Positions 19,605 through 28,936 of a DNA stretch of 55,709 bases are shown here, piece by piece. The stretch is from positions 1-55,709 of the forward strand of contig LWTL01000110.1 of NCBI GenBank assembly GCA_002101235.1. The letters run 5' to 3'. The notes under the pieces were generated by a model. That model was not told where the DNA came from. It saw only the letters and a list, made by a program, of their open reading frames with translations, and did no database searches. Every line of letters begins with the position of its first letter. Positions within the stretch are counted from its first letter, which is position 1. Origin of the DNA: Cycloclasticus sp. symbiont of Bathymodiolus heckerae (lineage in GTDB: Bacteria > Pseudomonadota > Gammaproteobacteria > Methylococcales > Cycloclasticaceae). Position numbers and translations under genes: made by a program.

Positions 19605-20603
19605 ATGAGTCATAAAACGAGTCGCTTTTTCGATAGTATGTGGTATGGGCAAAGGCCGGTTGCTTTGTTGTTTGTGCCGCTGTCTTGGTTGTTTTCACTG
19701 GTTACAAAGTTACGTTACTTTTTATATAAAAAGGGCTGGCTCAAATCAACGCGTTTATCTGTTCCGGTTGTAATTGTAGGGAATATTACGGTCGGTGGAA
19801 CAGGTAAAACCCCTGTTGTTATATGGGTAGCAGAGCTGCTTAAATCAGCGGGTTATTCCCCGGGCGTTATTAGTCGAGGTTATGGTGGTATTGCGTCAAG
19901 TTGGCCACAGCAAGTCAGAGAAGACAGCGACTCACGAGTGGTTGGTGATGAAGCTAAAATCCTTGCGCGGCGAACGGCTTGCCCAGTTGCCGTCGGCCCG
20001 AACCGTGCTGAAAGTGCGCAAGCCCTGATTGATCATCACCAGTGCGATATTATTATTTCAGATGATGGGCTGCAACATTACGCATTACAGCGTGATATTG
20101 AAATTGCCTTAGTCGATGGGGAGCGTCGTTATGGCAACCGTTACTTATTGCCCGCAGGGCCGTTACGAGAACCAGAGAAACGTTTGAAGACAGTTGATTT
20201 TGTTATTTGTAATGGTTTGGCAAATACTGATGAGTATCCTTTGAAAGTTGAGGGCGGGGAAGCTGTTAACTTGCTGGACGAAACTAATAGGTTGCCGTTA
20301 GAAAGTTTTAACGGAAAGTCTTGTCATGCTATTGCTGGTTTAGGAAACCCGTCTCGATTTTTTTCACACTTAAAGAAATACAAATTGTCTTTTGAATCAC
20401 ATATTTTTCCTGATCATTTTAAATACACAGAAAAAGATATAAACTTTGATGACGACAAATCGATTTTGATGACCGAGAAAGATGCGGTTAAATGTACCGT
20501 TATTGCCAATGAGAAGCATTGGTACGTACCCATAAGGGCGCAGCTAACGCAAAAGTTTGGTTTAACACTACTATCATTGATAAAAGAGAAAACAAATGGA
20601 TAA
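19605..20603 (+). CDS. lpxK: Tetraacyldisaccharide 4'-kinase (lipid A)
   Basis: Phosphorylates the 4' position of the lipid A disaccharide at the inner membrane, the sixth step of lipid A synthesis. 332 aa. Seen: N-terminal hydrophobic helix (ALLFVPLSWLFSLV), P-loop VGNITVGGTGKTPVV, ISDDGLQHYAL and RYLLPAGPLREP, then LMTEKDAVKC. The 3' end overlaps the next gene by 8 bp. Confidence 0.96.
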   Translation: MSHKTSRFFDSMWYGQRPVALLFVPLSWLFSLVTKLRYFLYKKGWLKSTRLSVPVVIVGNITVGGTGKTPVVIWVAELLKSAGYSPGVISRGYGGIASSWPQQVREDSDSRVVGDEAKILARRTACPVAVGPNRAESAQALIDHHQCDIIISDDGLQHYALQRDIEIALVDGERRYGNRYLLPAGPLREPEKRLKTVDFVICNGLANTDEYPLKVEGGEAVNLLDETNRLPLESFNGKSCHAIAGLGNPSRFFSHLKKYKLSFESHIFPDHFKYTEKDINFDDDKSILMTEKDAVKCTVIANEKHWYVPIRAQLTQKFGLTLLSLIKEKTNG

Positions 20604-20784
20604 GAAACTACTGGATATATTGGCTTGCCCCTCTTGCAAATCAAGTTTGAAATATTTAAAGGAAGAGCAAGAGTTGGTGTGTGTGCCGTGTAAATTGGCG
20701 TATGCAGTACGAGACGATATTCCTATTATGCTAATCGATGAAGCAAGAACAATAAGTGCCGATGAGGCTGACGAGCTGCGATAG
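20596..20784 (+). CDS. ycaR: Trm112-like zinc-ribbon protein (YcaR family)
   Basis: 62 aa beginning MDKKLLDILACPSCKSSL. One CPSC pair and a second cysteine pair around LVCVPC form a zinc-ribbon-like site as in UPF0434/Trm112. In Enterobacteria it lies between lpxK and kdsB, exactly as here, with overlap at the 5' end and a 3-bp gap at the 3' end. Function in bacteria is not firmly known; Trm112 in eukaryotes activates methyltransferases. Confidence 0.92.
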   Translation: MDKKLLDILACPSCKSSLKYLKEEQELVCVPCKLAYAVRDDIPIMLIDEARTISADEADELR

Positions 20785-20787
20785 AGC

Positions 20788-21543
20788 ATGAGTAATACGT
20801 TCAAAGTTGTTATTCCTGCTCGTTACGCGTCATCACGTTTACCGGGCAAGCCCTTGCTTAAAATTGCAGGCAAAGAAATGATCTTGCATGTATGTGAAAA
20901 GGCAGCTCAGGCAGGGGCGGAAGAGGTTGTTGTTGCAACGGATGATGAGCGTATTTTAAATTGTGTAAAACGCGCAGGGTTCAATGCGGTAATGACATTG
21001 GAGTCACATACAAGCGGTACTGAACGTCTCACGGAGGTCGCGAATAAACTCGATTGGGCTGATGGGACAGTTATTGTTAATTGCCAAGGCGACGAGCCAT
21101 TGATACCGCCTGAATTGATTAAAAAGGCGGCAACAGCATTAATGGAGCAAAATATTGCTCAAGTGGCCAGCTTGTGTGCGCCGATTCATAGCACTGAAGA
21201 AGTTTTTAACCCGAATGCGGTTAAGGTCGTTCGGGATGCGCAAGATTATGCCTTGTATTTTAGTCGTGCTGGCATTCCTTGGGACCGTGACGCATTTCCA
21301 GAAAAACCAGCAAGGCAACAGGTTCAGTATTTTAGACATATCGGGATTTATAGCTACACAGCTGAGTTTTTAAGGCGCTACATTACGTGGCCAGCCTGTG
21401 CGCTTGAAGAAATAGAATCATTAGAGCAACTGCGTATACTTTTCCAAGGTGAGCGCATTTTAGTTCCAGCAGTTGACCAAGTCCCCGAAGCGGGTGTGGA
21501 TACGCAATCTGATTTAGATAGAATTAATCGATTATTAAGCTAA
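20788..21543 (+). CDS. kdsB: CMP-KDO synthetase
   Basis: 3-deoxy-D-manno-octulosonate cytidylyltransferase, which activates KDO for the lipopolysaccharide inner core. 251 aa. PARYASSRLPGKPL is the CTP-binding loop; NCQGDEPLIP and YFRHIGIYSYTAEFL are conserved. Last gene of the envelope transcript; the EAL remnant is convergent. Confidence 0.96.
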   Translation: MSNTFKVVIPARYASSRLPGKPLLKIAGKEMILHVCEKAAQAGAEEVVVATDDERILNCVKRAGFNAVMTLESHTSGTERLTEVANKLDWADGTVIVNCQGDEPLIPPELIKKAATALMEQNIAQVASLCAPIHSTEEVFNPNAVKVVRDAQDYALYFSRAGIPWDRDAFPEKPARQQVQYFRHIGIYSYTAEFLRRYITWPACALEEIESLEQLRILFQGERILVPAVDQVPEAGVDTQSDLDRINRLLS

Positions 21544-21564
21544 CGTGAGTTGGAGAAGGTGTTT

Positions 21565-22149
21565 TTATACGTCCATAGCTTCAGGCTTTCCAAATGCCTG
21601 ACCTTGTACGTAGTTAACGCCAATACCTCGTAACTTTTCAGCGATAGCATCATTCTCAACAAACTCAGCAATGGTTTTTTTACCCATTAGGTGTGCTATC
21701 TCGTTAATAGAAGAGACCATAGCTGCATCGATAGGGTTGTTGACGATATCTTTAACGAAGCGCCCATCTATTTTCACATAATCAACGGGTATATTTTGCA
21801 GATAACCATAAGACGATAAACCGCTACCGAAACCGTCTAAAGCAAAGCTACAGCCTATTTCTTTAAGACTTTTTATGAACTCAAACGCTTGCTGCATGTT
21901 ATTCATAGCGGCAGTTTCAGTTATTTCGAAACAGATATGGTTAGGAGGCACGGCAAATGTTTCCAAACTTTCTTTAATGCAAGCGAGTACTTCTTTAGAA
22001 CCAATGGATTGCCCCGATAAATTGATAGCAATAATACCTTGTTTGTTGAGCAGGCCGTCCTTGTAAGCTTCGCAAACTTTTCGAACAACATGGCAGTCGA
22101 TGGTGTGAATCAAATTGTACCGCTCTGTGGCAGGTAGAAAAGCACCTGG
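21565..22149 (-). pseudogene. EAL-domain fragment (cyclic-di-GMP phosphodiesterase remnant)
   Basis: The C-terminal three quarters of an EAL domain, starting about PGAFLPATERYNLI (plus 22149) and ending normally at QGQAFGKPEAMDV. The beginning, including the ExLxR signature and any GGDEF or sensor region, is missing; the open frame up to 22323 before it is unrelated hydrophobic sequence that overlaps the divergent phosphatase gene. INLSGQSIGS, FEITETAAM and AEFVEN remain, but the metal/catalytic DDFG motif reads LDGFGSG. The fragment is unlikely to hydrolyse c-di-GMP. Probably a decayed gene; a short ligand-binding protein is a less likely alternative. Confidence 0.8.
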
Positions 22150-22246
22150 AGTGCAACTTTGTGTGTAATACAACGGTGTATTATAATGAACGCATGGGTA
22201 TAGGGGAAGACGAGCTCGTAAGTAACTTATTGAAATATATACAACT

Positions 22247-22738
22247 ATGAACAATAATAAACAAATAAAAGTACTTTTCATTTGTATGGGTAATATTTGT
22301 CGATCACCGACAGCGCATGGCATCTTTCGTCAAATGATTTCGGACAAAAATTTATCTAACCAAATTGAAGTGGATTCAGCAGGAACCCATGCTTACCATG
22401 TGGGTAATCCTCCCGACAGACGTTCTATGCAAGCCGCAATATCTAGAGGTATTGATCTAAGTGACTTAACGGCTCGTCAGCTTGATGATTATGACTTTGA
22501 AGAATTTGATTACTTGTTGGTTGCGGACGAGGATAATTTTCATTTAACTCGGGAAGAATGCCCGATTGAGCATAGGCACAAAATTAAATATATGTTGGAT
22601 TTCGCTACACGCAGTGCAGTTAAAGAAGTGCCGGACCCATATTATGGCCAAGGAAATGGTTTTGAACGTGTGTTAGATCTTCTAGAAGATGCGTGCGAAG
22701 GACTATTAACAGAAGTTGAGAAGAAGCTAACGTCTTAG
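22247..22738 (+). CDS. Low-molecular-weight protein tyrosine phosphatase
   Basis: 163 aa. P-loop VLFICMGNICRSPTAHGIF (CX5R, with the catalytic Cys near residue 15), and VPDPYYGQGNGFERVL with the general-acid Asp in DPYY. It follows the kdsB region as ptpA does in Pseudomonas, so it is housekeeping in location and not part of the distant polysaccharide island. No matching tyrosine autokinase (Wzc) is in the window. Its stop overlaps the convergent ypjD end by 4 bp. Confidence 0.92.
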   Translation: MNNNKQIKVLFICMGNICRSPTAHGIFRQMISDKNLSNQIEVDSAGTHAYHVGNPPDRRSMQAAISRGIDLSDLTARQLDDYDFEEFDYLLVADEDNFHLTREECPIEHRHKIKYMLDFATRSAVKEVPDPYYGQGNGFERVLDLLEDACEGLLTEVEKKLTS

Positions 22739-23565
22739 CTTTGATTTAAGACCAGTTGTAAAACAAATTTGCTGCCAAAGTAGGCAAGCATCAACGAGAA
22801 GTAACCACCATAGGTCCACTTTACAGCCTTTTGACCGCGCCAGCCCAGTGAGTGCCTCCCCCAAAGTAAGGTGGCAAATACAAGCCAAGCTAGAATTGAT
22901 AAGACGGTTTTGTGAGCAATATGCTGTGCAAAGATGTCATCAAGGAAAATAAAGCCTGTGGCTAGAGCAAGGGTTAATAAGGCGAGGCCTACGGATAATA
23001 CTCGAAACAATAAGGTTTCCATCAGTTGAAGTGATGGCAAGCGACCTATAAAACGACCTGGGTGGCGGTCATGTAGCTGCTTTTCTTGAATGGATACAAA
23101 GATGGCTTGAAACGCGGCAACACTTAATAGGCTATACGACACAATAGATAAAATAATATGCACCTGTAATGCGCTATCTAAGTTGACGTTAGTTGTGGCG
23201 GGAATGCTGTTACCTATATTGAGTAAGACGGCAATGGCAGAAAAAGGAAAAACAATAATGGCCAACGTTTCAACAGGTTGGCTAAAAGCAGTTGCTATAA
23301 ATAAAAGGCTGATAACAAGAAAGACCAAAGAAAGCATACTGAAAAAATCATTAGCAATCATTTGGTTAATATTGTAGCTGTGTAATACAAGCAATGTGTG
23401 CATGAACGCCGCAGCTAAAGCGCTTGCAAGCACGAGTTGCCGTTGTTTGTTAACGATAGTGTTATTAAGCATATTGACAGCAACAAGCCCCGCGCCACTG
23501 ACGTACAAGATGGCAGTTATTATGGTTAGGCTGTTAAAAAGGCTGTCAGAAAAAAGCATAGGCAT
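22735..23565 (-). CDS. ypjD: YpjD/CcsA-type inner-membrane protein
   Basis: 276 aa with about eight TM helices, of the cytochrome c assembly (CcmC/CcsA/HemX) fold. The C-terminus has AYFGSKFVLQLVL, typical of YpjD, and conserved His residues lie within the loops. It is divergent from ffh, as in E. coli. The YpjD role is not settled; a heme-related function is inferred from the fold. Confidence 0.88.
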   Translation of the reverse strand: MPMLFSDSLFNSLTIITAILYVSGAGLVAVNMLNNTIVNKQRQLVLASALAAAFMHTLLVLHSYNINQMIANDFFSMLSLVFLVISLLFIATAFSQPVETLAIIVFPFSAIAVLLNIGNSIPATTNVNLDSALQVHIILSIVSYSLLSVAAFQAIFVSIQEKQLHDRHPGRFIGRLPSLQLMETLLFRVLSVGLALLTLALATGFIFLDDIFAQHIAHKTVLSILAWLVFATLLWGRHSLGWRGQKAVKWTYGGYFSLMLAYFGSKFVLQLVLNQS

Positions 23566-23710
23566 AGTGTGTCATAAACGTGTTCTTGGTAGAAGAATAT
23601 ATTGAGTAAACAGTCGATGAATGTTAATTCACCTTTTAAGTTTTAAAAATCAACTGCAGAACAATTAAAGACGTGCGAAAATACGCCGATATTTTATAAG
23701 AGTAATGACT

Positions 23711-25078
23711 ATGTTCGACAATTTAACGGATCGCTTAAATGCCACCTTCAAACGGATTAGAGGGCAGGGGCGTTTAACAGAAGACAATATTAAAGAAACA
23801 ATGCGCGAGGTTCGGATGGCCTTGCTGGAAGCTGATGTTGCGTTGTCTGTTGTAAAAGAATTTACAGAGGTTGTTAAAGAAAGAGCATTAGGGCAAGAGG
23901 TGATGCAAAGCCTGTCACCAGGCCAGGCGATGCTCAAAATTGTTAATGACCAATTAGTTAAAACAATGGGTGTGGCGAATGAGTCTTTGGATTTATCGGC
24001 TGCGCCGCCGGTTGTTATTCTTATGGCGGGTTTGCAAGGCTCGGGTAAAACCACAACAGTGGCCAAGCTGTCACGTTTATTAATTGAGCGAGAAAAAAAA
24101 TCGGTCATGGTGGTGAGTGCCGACGTTTATCGTCCAGCAGCGATAGAGCAGCTCCAAACATTAGCGGCTGAAGTAGGTGCTAACTTTTTCCCCAGTTCTA
24201 CCGATCAAAAGCCCGTTAGTATTGTAAAAAATGCAATAGCAGAAGCGACGAAACAGTTTAGCGATGTGCTGATTGTTGATACTGCGGGTCGTTTGCATGT
24301 GGATGATGAAATGATGAATGAAATTCGTCAAATTCATAGCGCAGCAAACCCTGCTGAAACATTGTTTGTTGTTGATAGTATGACCGGTCAAGACGCGGCG
24401 AACACAGCAAAAGCATTTAACGACGTGTTGCCCTTAACGGGTGTGGTCTTAACAAAAACAGACGGTGATGCACGAGGCGGCGCGGCGCTATCTATCCGTC
24501 AGATCACGGGCAAGCCGATTAAGTTTATGGGTGTTGGTGAAAAAACCGATGCGCTAGAACCTTTCCACCCAGATCGTGTGGCATCACGCTTACTGGGTAT
24601 GGGTGATGCACTCAGTTTAGTTGAAGAAATTGAGCGAAATGTTGATAAGGACAAGGCAGCGAAGCTTGCCAAAAAAATTCAAAAAGGCAAAGGCTTTGAT
24701 CTCAGTGATTACCGAGATCAGTTGGACCAAATGATGCAGATGGGTGGTATGAGTGCGATGATGGATAAAATTCCAGGCATGTCAAATGTGCCGCAAAATG
24801 TTAAAAGCCAAGTGAGTGATAAAGATTTTGTCAGACAGATTGCGTTGATTAACTCAATGACGCAGAAAGAAAGGGTGTTTCCAAACCTTATTAATGGCTC
24901 AAGAAGAAAGCGGATTGCCGCTGGTGCGGGCATGCAGGTTCAGGACGTTAATAAGCTGATGAAGCAGTTTAAGCAAGCTCAAAAGATGATGAAAAAAGTA
25001 TCGAAGGGCGGTATGGCAAAAATGATGCGCGGCTTAAAAGGGCAGCTTGGTCAGGGCCAAGGTTTCCCTTTTCAGTAG
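23711..25078 (+). CDS. ffh: Signal recognition particle GTPase Ffh
   Basis: Binds 4.5S RNA and signal sequences and targets membrane proteins to FtsY/SecYEG. ATG 23711 gives MFDNLTDRLNATFKRI, the usual start; ATG 23705 is two codons earlier. N domain (1-90), G domain with GLQGSGKTTTVAKL, DTAGRLHVDD and TKTDGDARGG, and the methionine-rich M domain (MMQMGGMSAMMDKIPGM). The C-terminus GQGQGFPFQ is intact. The RNA partner (ffs) is not in the window. Confidence 0.97.
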   Translation: MFDNLTDRLNATFKRIRGQGRLTEDNIKETMREVRMALLEADVALSVVKEFTEVVKERALGQEVMQSLSPGQAMLKIVNDQLVKTMGVANESLDLSAAPPVVILMAGLQGSGKTTTVAKLSRLLIEREKKSVMVVSADVYRPAAIEQLQTLAAEVGANFFPSSTDQKPVSIVKNAIAEATKQFSDVLIVDTAGRLHVDDEMMNEIRQIHSAANPAETLFVVDSMTGQDAANTAKAFNDVLPLTGVVLTKTDGDARGGAALSIRQITGKPIKFMGVGEKTDALEPFHPDRVASRLLGMGDALSLVEEIERNVDKDKAAKLAKKIQKGKGFDLSDYRDQLDQMMQMGGMSAMMDKIPGMSNVPQNVKSQVSDKDFVRQIALINSMTQKERVFPNLINGSRRKRIAAGAGMQVQDVNKLMKQFKQAQKMMKKVSKGGMAKMMRGLKGQLGQGQGFPFQ

Positions 25079-25207
25079 TAGAGCGAAGGCAGAGTGTTAA
25101 TTAATTGTCGACAGAATGCTAAAAAAACTTCACCAAATCAAATAATTCGCGTAAAATTCACGAGTTAACTGGTTAAGATTTACAAAAACAGAATTTAAGG
25201 AAAACTA

Positions 25208-25459
25208 ATGGTAAAGATACGTCTTTCAAGAACAGGTGCAAAAAAACGCCCTTTCTATCACGTTGTAGTTGCAGATAGTCGCAGAAGTCGCGATGGTCGT
25301 TATATCGAAAGAGTGGGTTATTTCAACCCAAGAGCAACTGGCGGAGAAGTTCGCTTAACGCTTGATAACGCTCGTATTGATCACTGGGTGACTCAAGGCG
25401 CGCAAACAACAGAACGTGTTAATAAGCTTATTAAAGAGGCTGCTAAAGCTGCAGCTTAA
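25208..25459 (+). CDS. rpsP: 30S ribosomal protein S16
   Basis: 83 aa, starting [21 protein letters not shown], with [19 protein letters not shown]. Preceded by an AAGGAAAA ribosome site. First of rpsP-rimM-trmD-rplS. The C-terminal codons (KEAAKAAA) and stop lie in a 13-bp tandem duplication. Confidence 0.97.
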   Translation: MVKIRLSRTGAKKRPFYHVVVADSRRSRDGRYIERVGYFNPRATGGEVRLTLDNARIDHWVTQGAQTTERVNKLIKEAAKAAA

Positions 25460-25470
25460 AGCTGCAGCTT
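25445..25470. repeat. 13-bp perfect tandem duplication at rpsP stop
   Basis: AAAGCTGCAGCTT occurs twice back to back (25445-25457, 25458-25470), covering the last rpsP codons and the start of the 15-bp gap before rimM. Likely a slippage duplication that changed the rpsP-rimM spacing. Confidence 0.85.
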
Positions 25471-25474
25471 AAAG

Positions 25475-26011
25475 GTGTCTGACGCACGTTTTTTAGGCCC
25501 AGATAAAGAAGAGAATGCTTGGCTTAAAGTTGGAAATATATCGGGTGTATTTGGTGTTAAAGGTTGGCTGAAAATTTATGCTAACACCGATAAAAAAGAA
25601 AATATATTGGCTTACAAACCTTGGTATGTAGAACGTAACAAGGTTCGTAAAGAGGTAAAAGTAAAAGCCGGAAAGCCTCATGGTAAAACGGTCATCGCCT
25701 TGTTAGAAGGGGTCGATGATAGAAATGAGGCGGAGAAGTGGGTTGGAAGTGATATTTATATATCATCTGATCAGCTCCCTACATTAAGGAAGGACGAGTA
25801 TTACTGGTCTGATTTAATTGGCTTGAACGTGGTAACTGTGGCAGGTGAAGAGTTTGGTGTTATCAAGCAAATGCTCGAAACAGGTGCTAACGACGTTATT
25901 GTTGTAGAGGGTGAGAGAGAAAGATTGATCCCTTTTGTACTGAATCAAGTGGTTAAAACCGTTGATTTAGACGGCCAACAAATGATTGTTGATTGGGATG
26001 CGGATTTTTAA
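25475..26011 (+). CDS. rimM: Ribosome maturation factor RimM
   Basis: Assists late 30S assembly by binding S19. 178 aa from a GTG start; the start is placed by homology (the protein core opens [20 protein letters not shown]) and no ATG is in reach. N-terminal RimM domain, then the PRC barrel (about 105-175) with [13 protein letters not shown] and LIPFV. Five bases precede trmD. Confidence 0.94.
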   Translation: MSDARFLGPDKEENAWLKVGNISGVFGVKGWLKIYANTDKKENILAYKPWYVERNKVRKEVKVKAGKPHGKTVIALLEGVDDRNEAEKWVGSDIYISSDQLPTLRKDEYYWSDLIGLNVVTVAGEEFGVIKQMLETGANDVIVVEGERERLIPFVLNQVVKTVDLDGQQMIVDWDADF

Positions 26012-26016
26012 AGAGC

Positions 26017-26763
26017 ATGCGTTTTGATGTTATAACGCTATTTCCAGAGTTGCTTAAAGAAGCGGCGTCTATGGGCGTTGTCGGTAGAGCCATTAGCAAC
26101 GATGTAGTGCAGTTGGAAACGTGGAATCCTCGTGATTTTACGGAAGATACTCACCGAACGGTGGATGACCGGCCTTTTGGTGGTGGTCCCGGCATGGTTA
26201 TGAAGGTTGAGCCATTAAAAAAGGCTATCCAATCCGCAGTCAATGCGATTGATGAGCCGGCTAAGGTTATATATTTGAGTCCTCAAGGGCGAAGGTTAGA
26301 TCAGCAAGGTGTTAACTATTTATCGCAGTTCTCACGATTAGTATTGCTTGCTGGGCGTTATGAAGGAATTGACGAACGATTGCTAGAGTCAGGTGTTGAT
26401 GAAGAGTGGTCGATAGGTGATTTTGTATTAAGTGGTGGTGAGTTGCCGGCATTGGTTTTAATTGATGCGGTTTCAAGGACTCTACCTGACGTGTTGGGAC
26501 ATGCGTGTTCAGCGGCAGAAGACTCTTTTGTGAATGGTTTGCTAGACCATCCACATTACACGCGCCCGGATGTGTTAGGTGAGCAAGTGGTGCCAGACGT
26601 GTTATTGAGTGGCGATCATAAAAAAATAGCGGTTTGGCGAGAAAAACAAGCATTAGGTAAAACGTGGCAGAAACGTCCTGATTTACTGGAAAATAAAGAA
26701 TTAAACCAGCAGCAAAAATTGTTGTTGGATGAATATAAAAAAGAGTTAAAAACTAAGGAATAA
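26017..26763 (+). CDS. trmD: tRNA (guanine-37 N1)-methyltransferase
   Basis: Makes m1G37, which prevents frameshifting. ATG 26017 gives [13 protein letters not shown], the classical start; an upstream in-frame start overlaps rimM and is unlikely. The SPOUT knot motifs [22 protein letters not shown] and [13 protein letters not shown] are complete. 248 aa. Confidence 0.97.
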   Translation: MRFDVITLFPELLKEAASMGVVGRAISNDVVQLETWNPRDFTEDTHRTVDDRPFGGGPGMVMKVEPLKKAIQSAVNAIDEPAKVIYLSPQGRRLDQQGVNYLSQFSRLVLLAGRYEGIDERLLESGVDEEWSIGDFVLSGGELPALVLIDAVSRTLPDVLGHACSAAEDSFVNGLLDHPHYTRPDVLGEQVVPDVLLSGDHKKIAVWREKQALGKTWQKRPDLLENKELNQQQKLLLDEYKKELKTKE

Positions 26764-26766
26764 AAA

Positions 26767-27111
26767 ATGAGTAATATAATTGCACAGATTGAAGCGGAAC
26801 AAATGACGAATGAATTACCTGCCTTTAGTGCCGGTGATACTGTAGTTGTTAAAGTGAAAGTAAAAGAAGGAGAAACAGAGCGTATTCAGGCTTTTGAAGG
26901 TGTTGTGATTGCAAAACGCAACCGTGGCCTTAATTCAGCGTTTACAGTTCGTAAAATCTCTCACGGCGAAGGCGTTGAGCGTGTTTTCCAAACATACAGT
27001 AAGTTAATTGCAGGTGTTGAAGTGAAAAGACGTGGTTCTGTTAGACGTGCTAAGTTGTACTACTTGCGTGAGCTTCGTGGTAAAGCAGCTCGTATTAAAG
27101 AGAAGCTGTAA
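26767..27111 (+). CDS. rplS: 50S ribosomal protein L19
   Basis: 114 aa, with [18 protein letters not shown] and [20 protein letters not shown]. Three bases after trmD, and followed by a strong terminator. Confidence 0.97.
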   Translation: MSNIIAQIEAEQMTNELPAFSAGDTVVVKVKVKEGETERIQAFEGVVIAKRNRGLNSAFTVRKISHGEGVERVFQTYSKLIAGVEVKRRGSVRRAKLYYLRELRGKAARIKEKL

Positions 27112-27130
27112 ACTACACTACAGTCCAAAT

Positions 27131-27160
27131 AAAAAAGGTCGGATAATCCGACCTTTTTTT
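27131..27160 (+). terminator. Rho-independent terminator after rplS
   Basis: GGTCGGA (27137-27143) pairs with TCCGACC (27147-27153) across a 3-nt loop and is followed by seven T; the stem is extended by the flanking A and T runs. It ends the rpsP-rimM-trmD-rplS operon. Confidence 0.93.
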
Positions 27161-27263
27161 ATGCGTTATTTTCAAAATAAAAGGTAAAGACATCTATATT
27201 TTAATGACGTAGGGTGTACTTGAAAATATTAAAAAATTCACAAGAGAAGTTAAAAGGTAAAAG

Positions 27264-28154
27264 TTGAGCGATAGTGATGACATTCAGCTGTTTTTAGATG
27301 CTTTATGGGCCGAGTACGGGCTCAGTGATAATACAATTTTGGCATATCGAACAGACTTGAGCTTATTCGCTAAATGGATGAATGTTCGTCACAAGACATT
27401 GTTAGCTTGTGAATCGTCTGATATTTCGACTTATTTAGCGCACAGATTAGGCGAAGGAATTTCTGCTCGCTCGTCGGCTCGTTTCTTATCCAGCTTGAAA
27501 CGTTTTTACGTCTACTTTGTAAGGGAAGGTAAAGTTGTAGAAGATCCTGCTGCCATGATAGAAGCGCCAAAACTGGGGCGGAGTTTACCCTCAACATTAT
27601 CAGAAGCTGATGTGGAAAATTTATTAGATGCGCCTGATACAACGACGGCTATCGGTTATAGAGATAGAGCCATGTTGGAACTGTTATACGCCAGTGGTCT
27701 GAGGGTGAGCGAGTTGGTCGGGCTGAAGCTGACAGAAGTTAATTTCAGGCAGGGCTTGTTGAGAGTTACAGGCAAAGGCAATAAAGACCGGCTTGTTCCT
27801 ATTGGAGAAGAAGCCTTAGTTTGGCTGCATGATTTTATTGAGTGTTGGCGATTAGATATATTAGGTAATAAAAAAACAGATTTTGTTTTTCCTACAGCTC
27901 GTGGTTCAGGAATGACGCGACAAGCATTTTGGTATCTTATAAAGCGTTATGCAATGAAAGCGGGTGTTAAAAAGGCTCTTTCGCCACACAGTTTACGGCA
28001 TGCATTTGCGACACATTTGTTGAATCATGGGGCGGATTTACGAGTCGTTCAATTACTACTGGGACATAGCGATTTATCGACAACACAAATTTACACACAC
28101 ATCGCGAAAGAGCGTTTAAAAGATATGCATGAGAAGTTTCACCCTAGAGGGTAA
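27264..28154 (+). CDS. xerD: Site-specific tyrosine recombinase XerD
   Basis: With XerC it resolves chromosome dimers at dif under FtsK control. 296 aa from TTG 27264, with an AAAGGTAAAAG ribosome site. SAM-like N-terminal domain, then the catalytic set: Arg in ASGLRVSELVGL, HSLRHAFATHLL (His and Arg), LLGHSDLSTTQIYTH with the His and nucleophilic Tyr. XerD rather than XerC by overall pattern and the dsbC neighbour, as in other gammaproteobacteria. No dif site was recognised nearby. Confidence 0.93.
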   Translation: MSDSDDIQLFLDALWAEYGLSDNTILAYRTDLSLFAKWMNVRHKTLLACESSDISTYLAHRLGEGISARSSARFLSSLKRFYVYFVREGKVVEDPAAMIEAPKLGRSLPSTLSEADVENLLDAPDTTTAIGYRDRAMLELLYASGLRVSELVGLKLTEVNFRQGLLRVTGKGNKDRLVPIGEEALVWLHDFIECWRLDILGNKKTDFVFPTARGSGMTRQAFWYLIKRYAMKAGVKKALSPHSLRHAFATHLLNHGADLRVVQLLLGHSDLSTTQIYTHIAKERLKDMHEKFHPRG

Positions 28155-28231
28155 AAAACTTGCGAGGGCTTGTATGTTTTTAACCTTTATCCGTGTCTAA
28201 TAGTGTCAATACGAATGATTTAGGGATATCA

Positions 28232-28933
28232 ATGAAAAGTTTTTTAGTAGGATTAGGCGTTTTTGTTATGTTTTTTGGCACAGTGCAGGCTGATGAAGCT
28301 TCAGTTGCTGAGGGACTATCGAAAGTTATTCCTAATGTAAAAAAGGAAAGTGTGTCTAAAACGCCGATTGATGGTTTGTATCAAGTGATTGTTGGTGCGC
28401 GGGTTATTTATGCTTCAAAAGATGGTCGCTATATTATTCAGGGTGAAATGGTCGACTTGAATAAGCGCGAGAATATGACGGAGCAAGCGCTAAAGTCAGC
28501 GCGTCAGTTAGAGTTAGCGAAAATCGATGAGAAAACGATGATTATCTTTCCGGCGAAAGATGAAAAACATACGCTGACTATTTTCTCAGATATTGATTGT
28601 GGCTATTGTCGAAAACTTCATGCAAGTATTGCTTCGTATACCGATGCGGGCATGACGGTTCGGTATCTGTTTTTTCCACGTTCAGGGCCTAATACAGAGT
28701 CTTACTTCAAGGCGGTTTCGGTTTGGTGTGCGAAAGACAGAAATAACGCATTAACAGACGCGAAGATAAATAATAAAGTGGTGAATAAAACGTGTGATAA
28801 CCCTGTCGATGAGCATATGAAGTTAGCGCAGATGTTTGGTGTCACCGGTACACCGGCAATTATTGCTGATGACGGCACTATGGTTCCTGGGTTTGTTCCG
28901 GCAAAGGAATTGGTGCAACACTTAGGCTGGTAA
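28232..28933 (+). CDS. dsbC: Thiol:disulfide interchange protein DsbC
   Basis: Periplasmic disulfide isomerase, kept reduced by DsbD. ATG 28232 gives a signal peptide (MKSFLVGLGVFVMFFGTVQA); the longer GTG frame from 28193 lacks a signal at its N-terminus. Dimerisation domain, then thioredoxin fold with DIDCGYCRKLH (CGYC active site), a second structural pair (VWCAKD and NKTCDNP) and GTPAIIADDG with the cis-Pro. Follows xerD and faces mutS with a 3-bp gap. Confidence 0.94.
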   Translation: MKSFLVGLGVFVMFFGTVQADEASVAEGLSKVIPNVKKESVSKTPIDGLYQVIVGARVIYASKDGRYIIQGEMVDLNKRENMTEQALKSARQLELAKIDEKTMIIFPAKDEKHTLTIFSDIDCGYCRKLHASIASYTDAGMTVRYLFFPRSGPNTESYFKAVSVWCAKDRNNALTDAKINNKVVNKTCDNPVDEHMKLAQMFGVTGTPAIIADDGTMVPGFVPAKELVQHLGW

Positions 28934-28936
28934 TGA

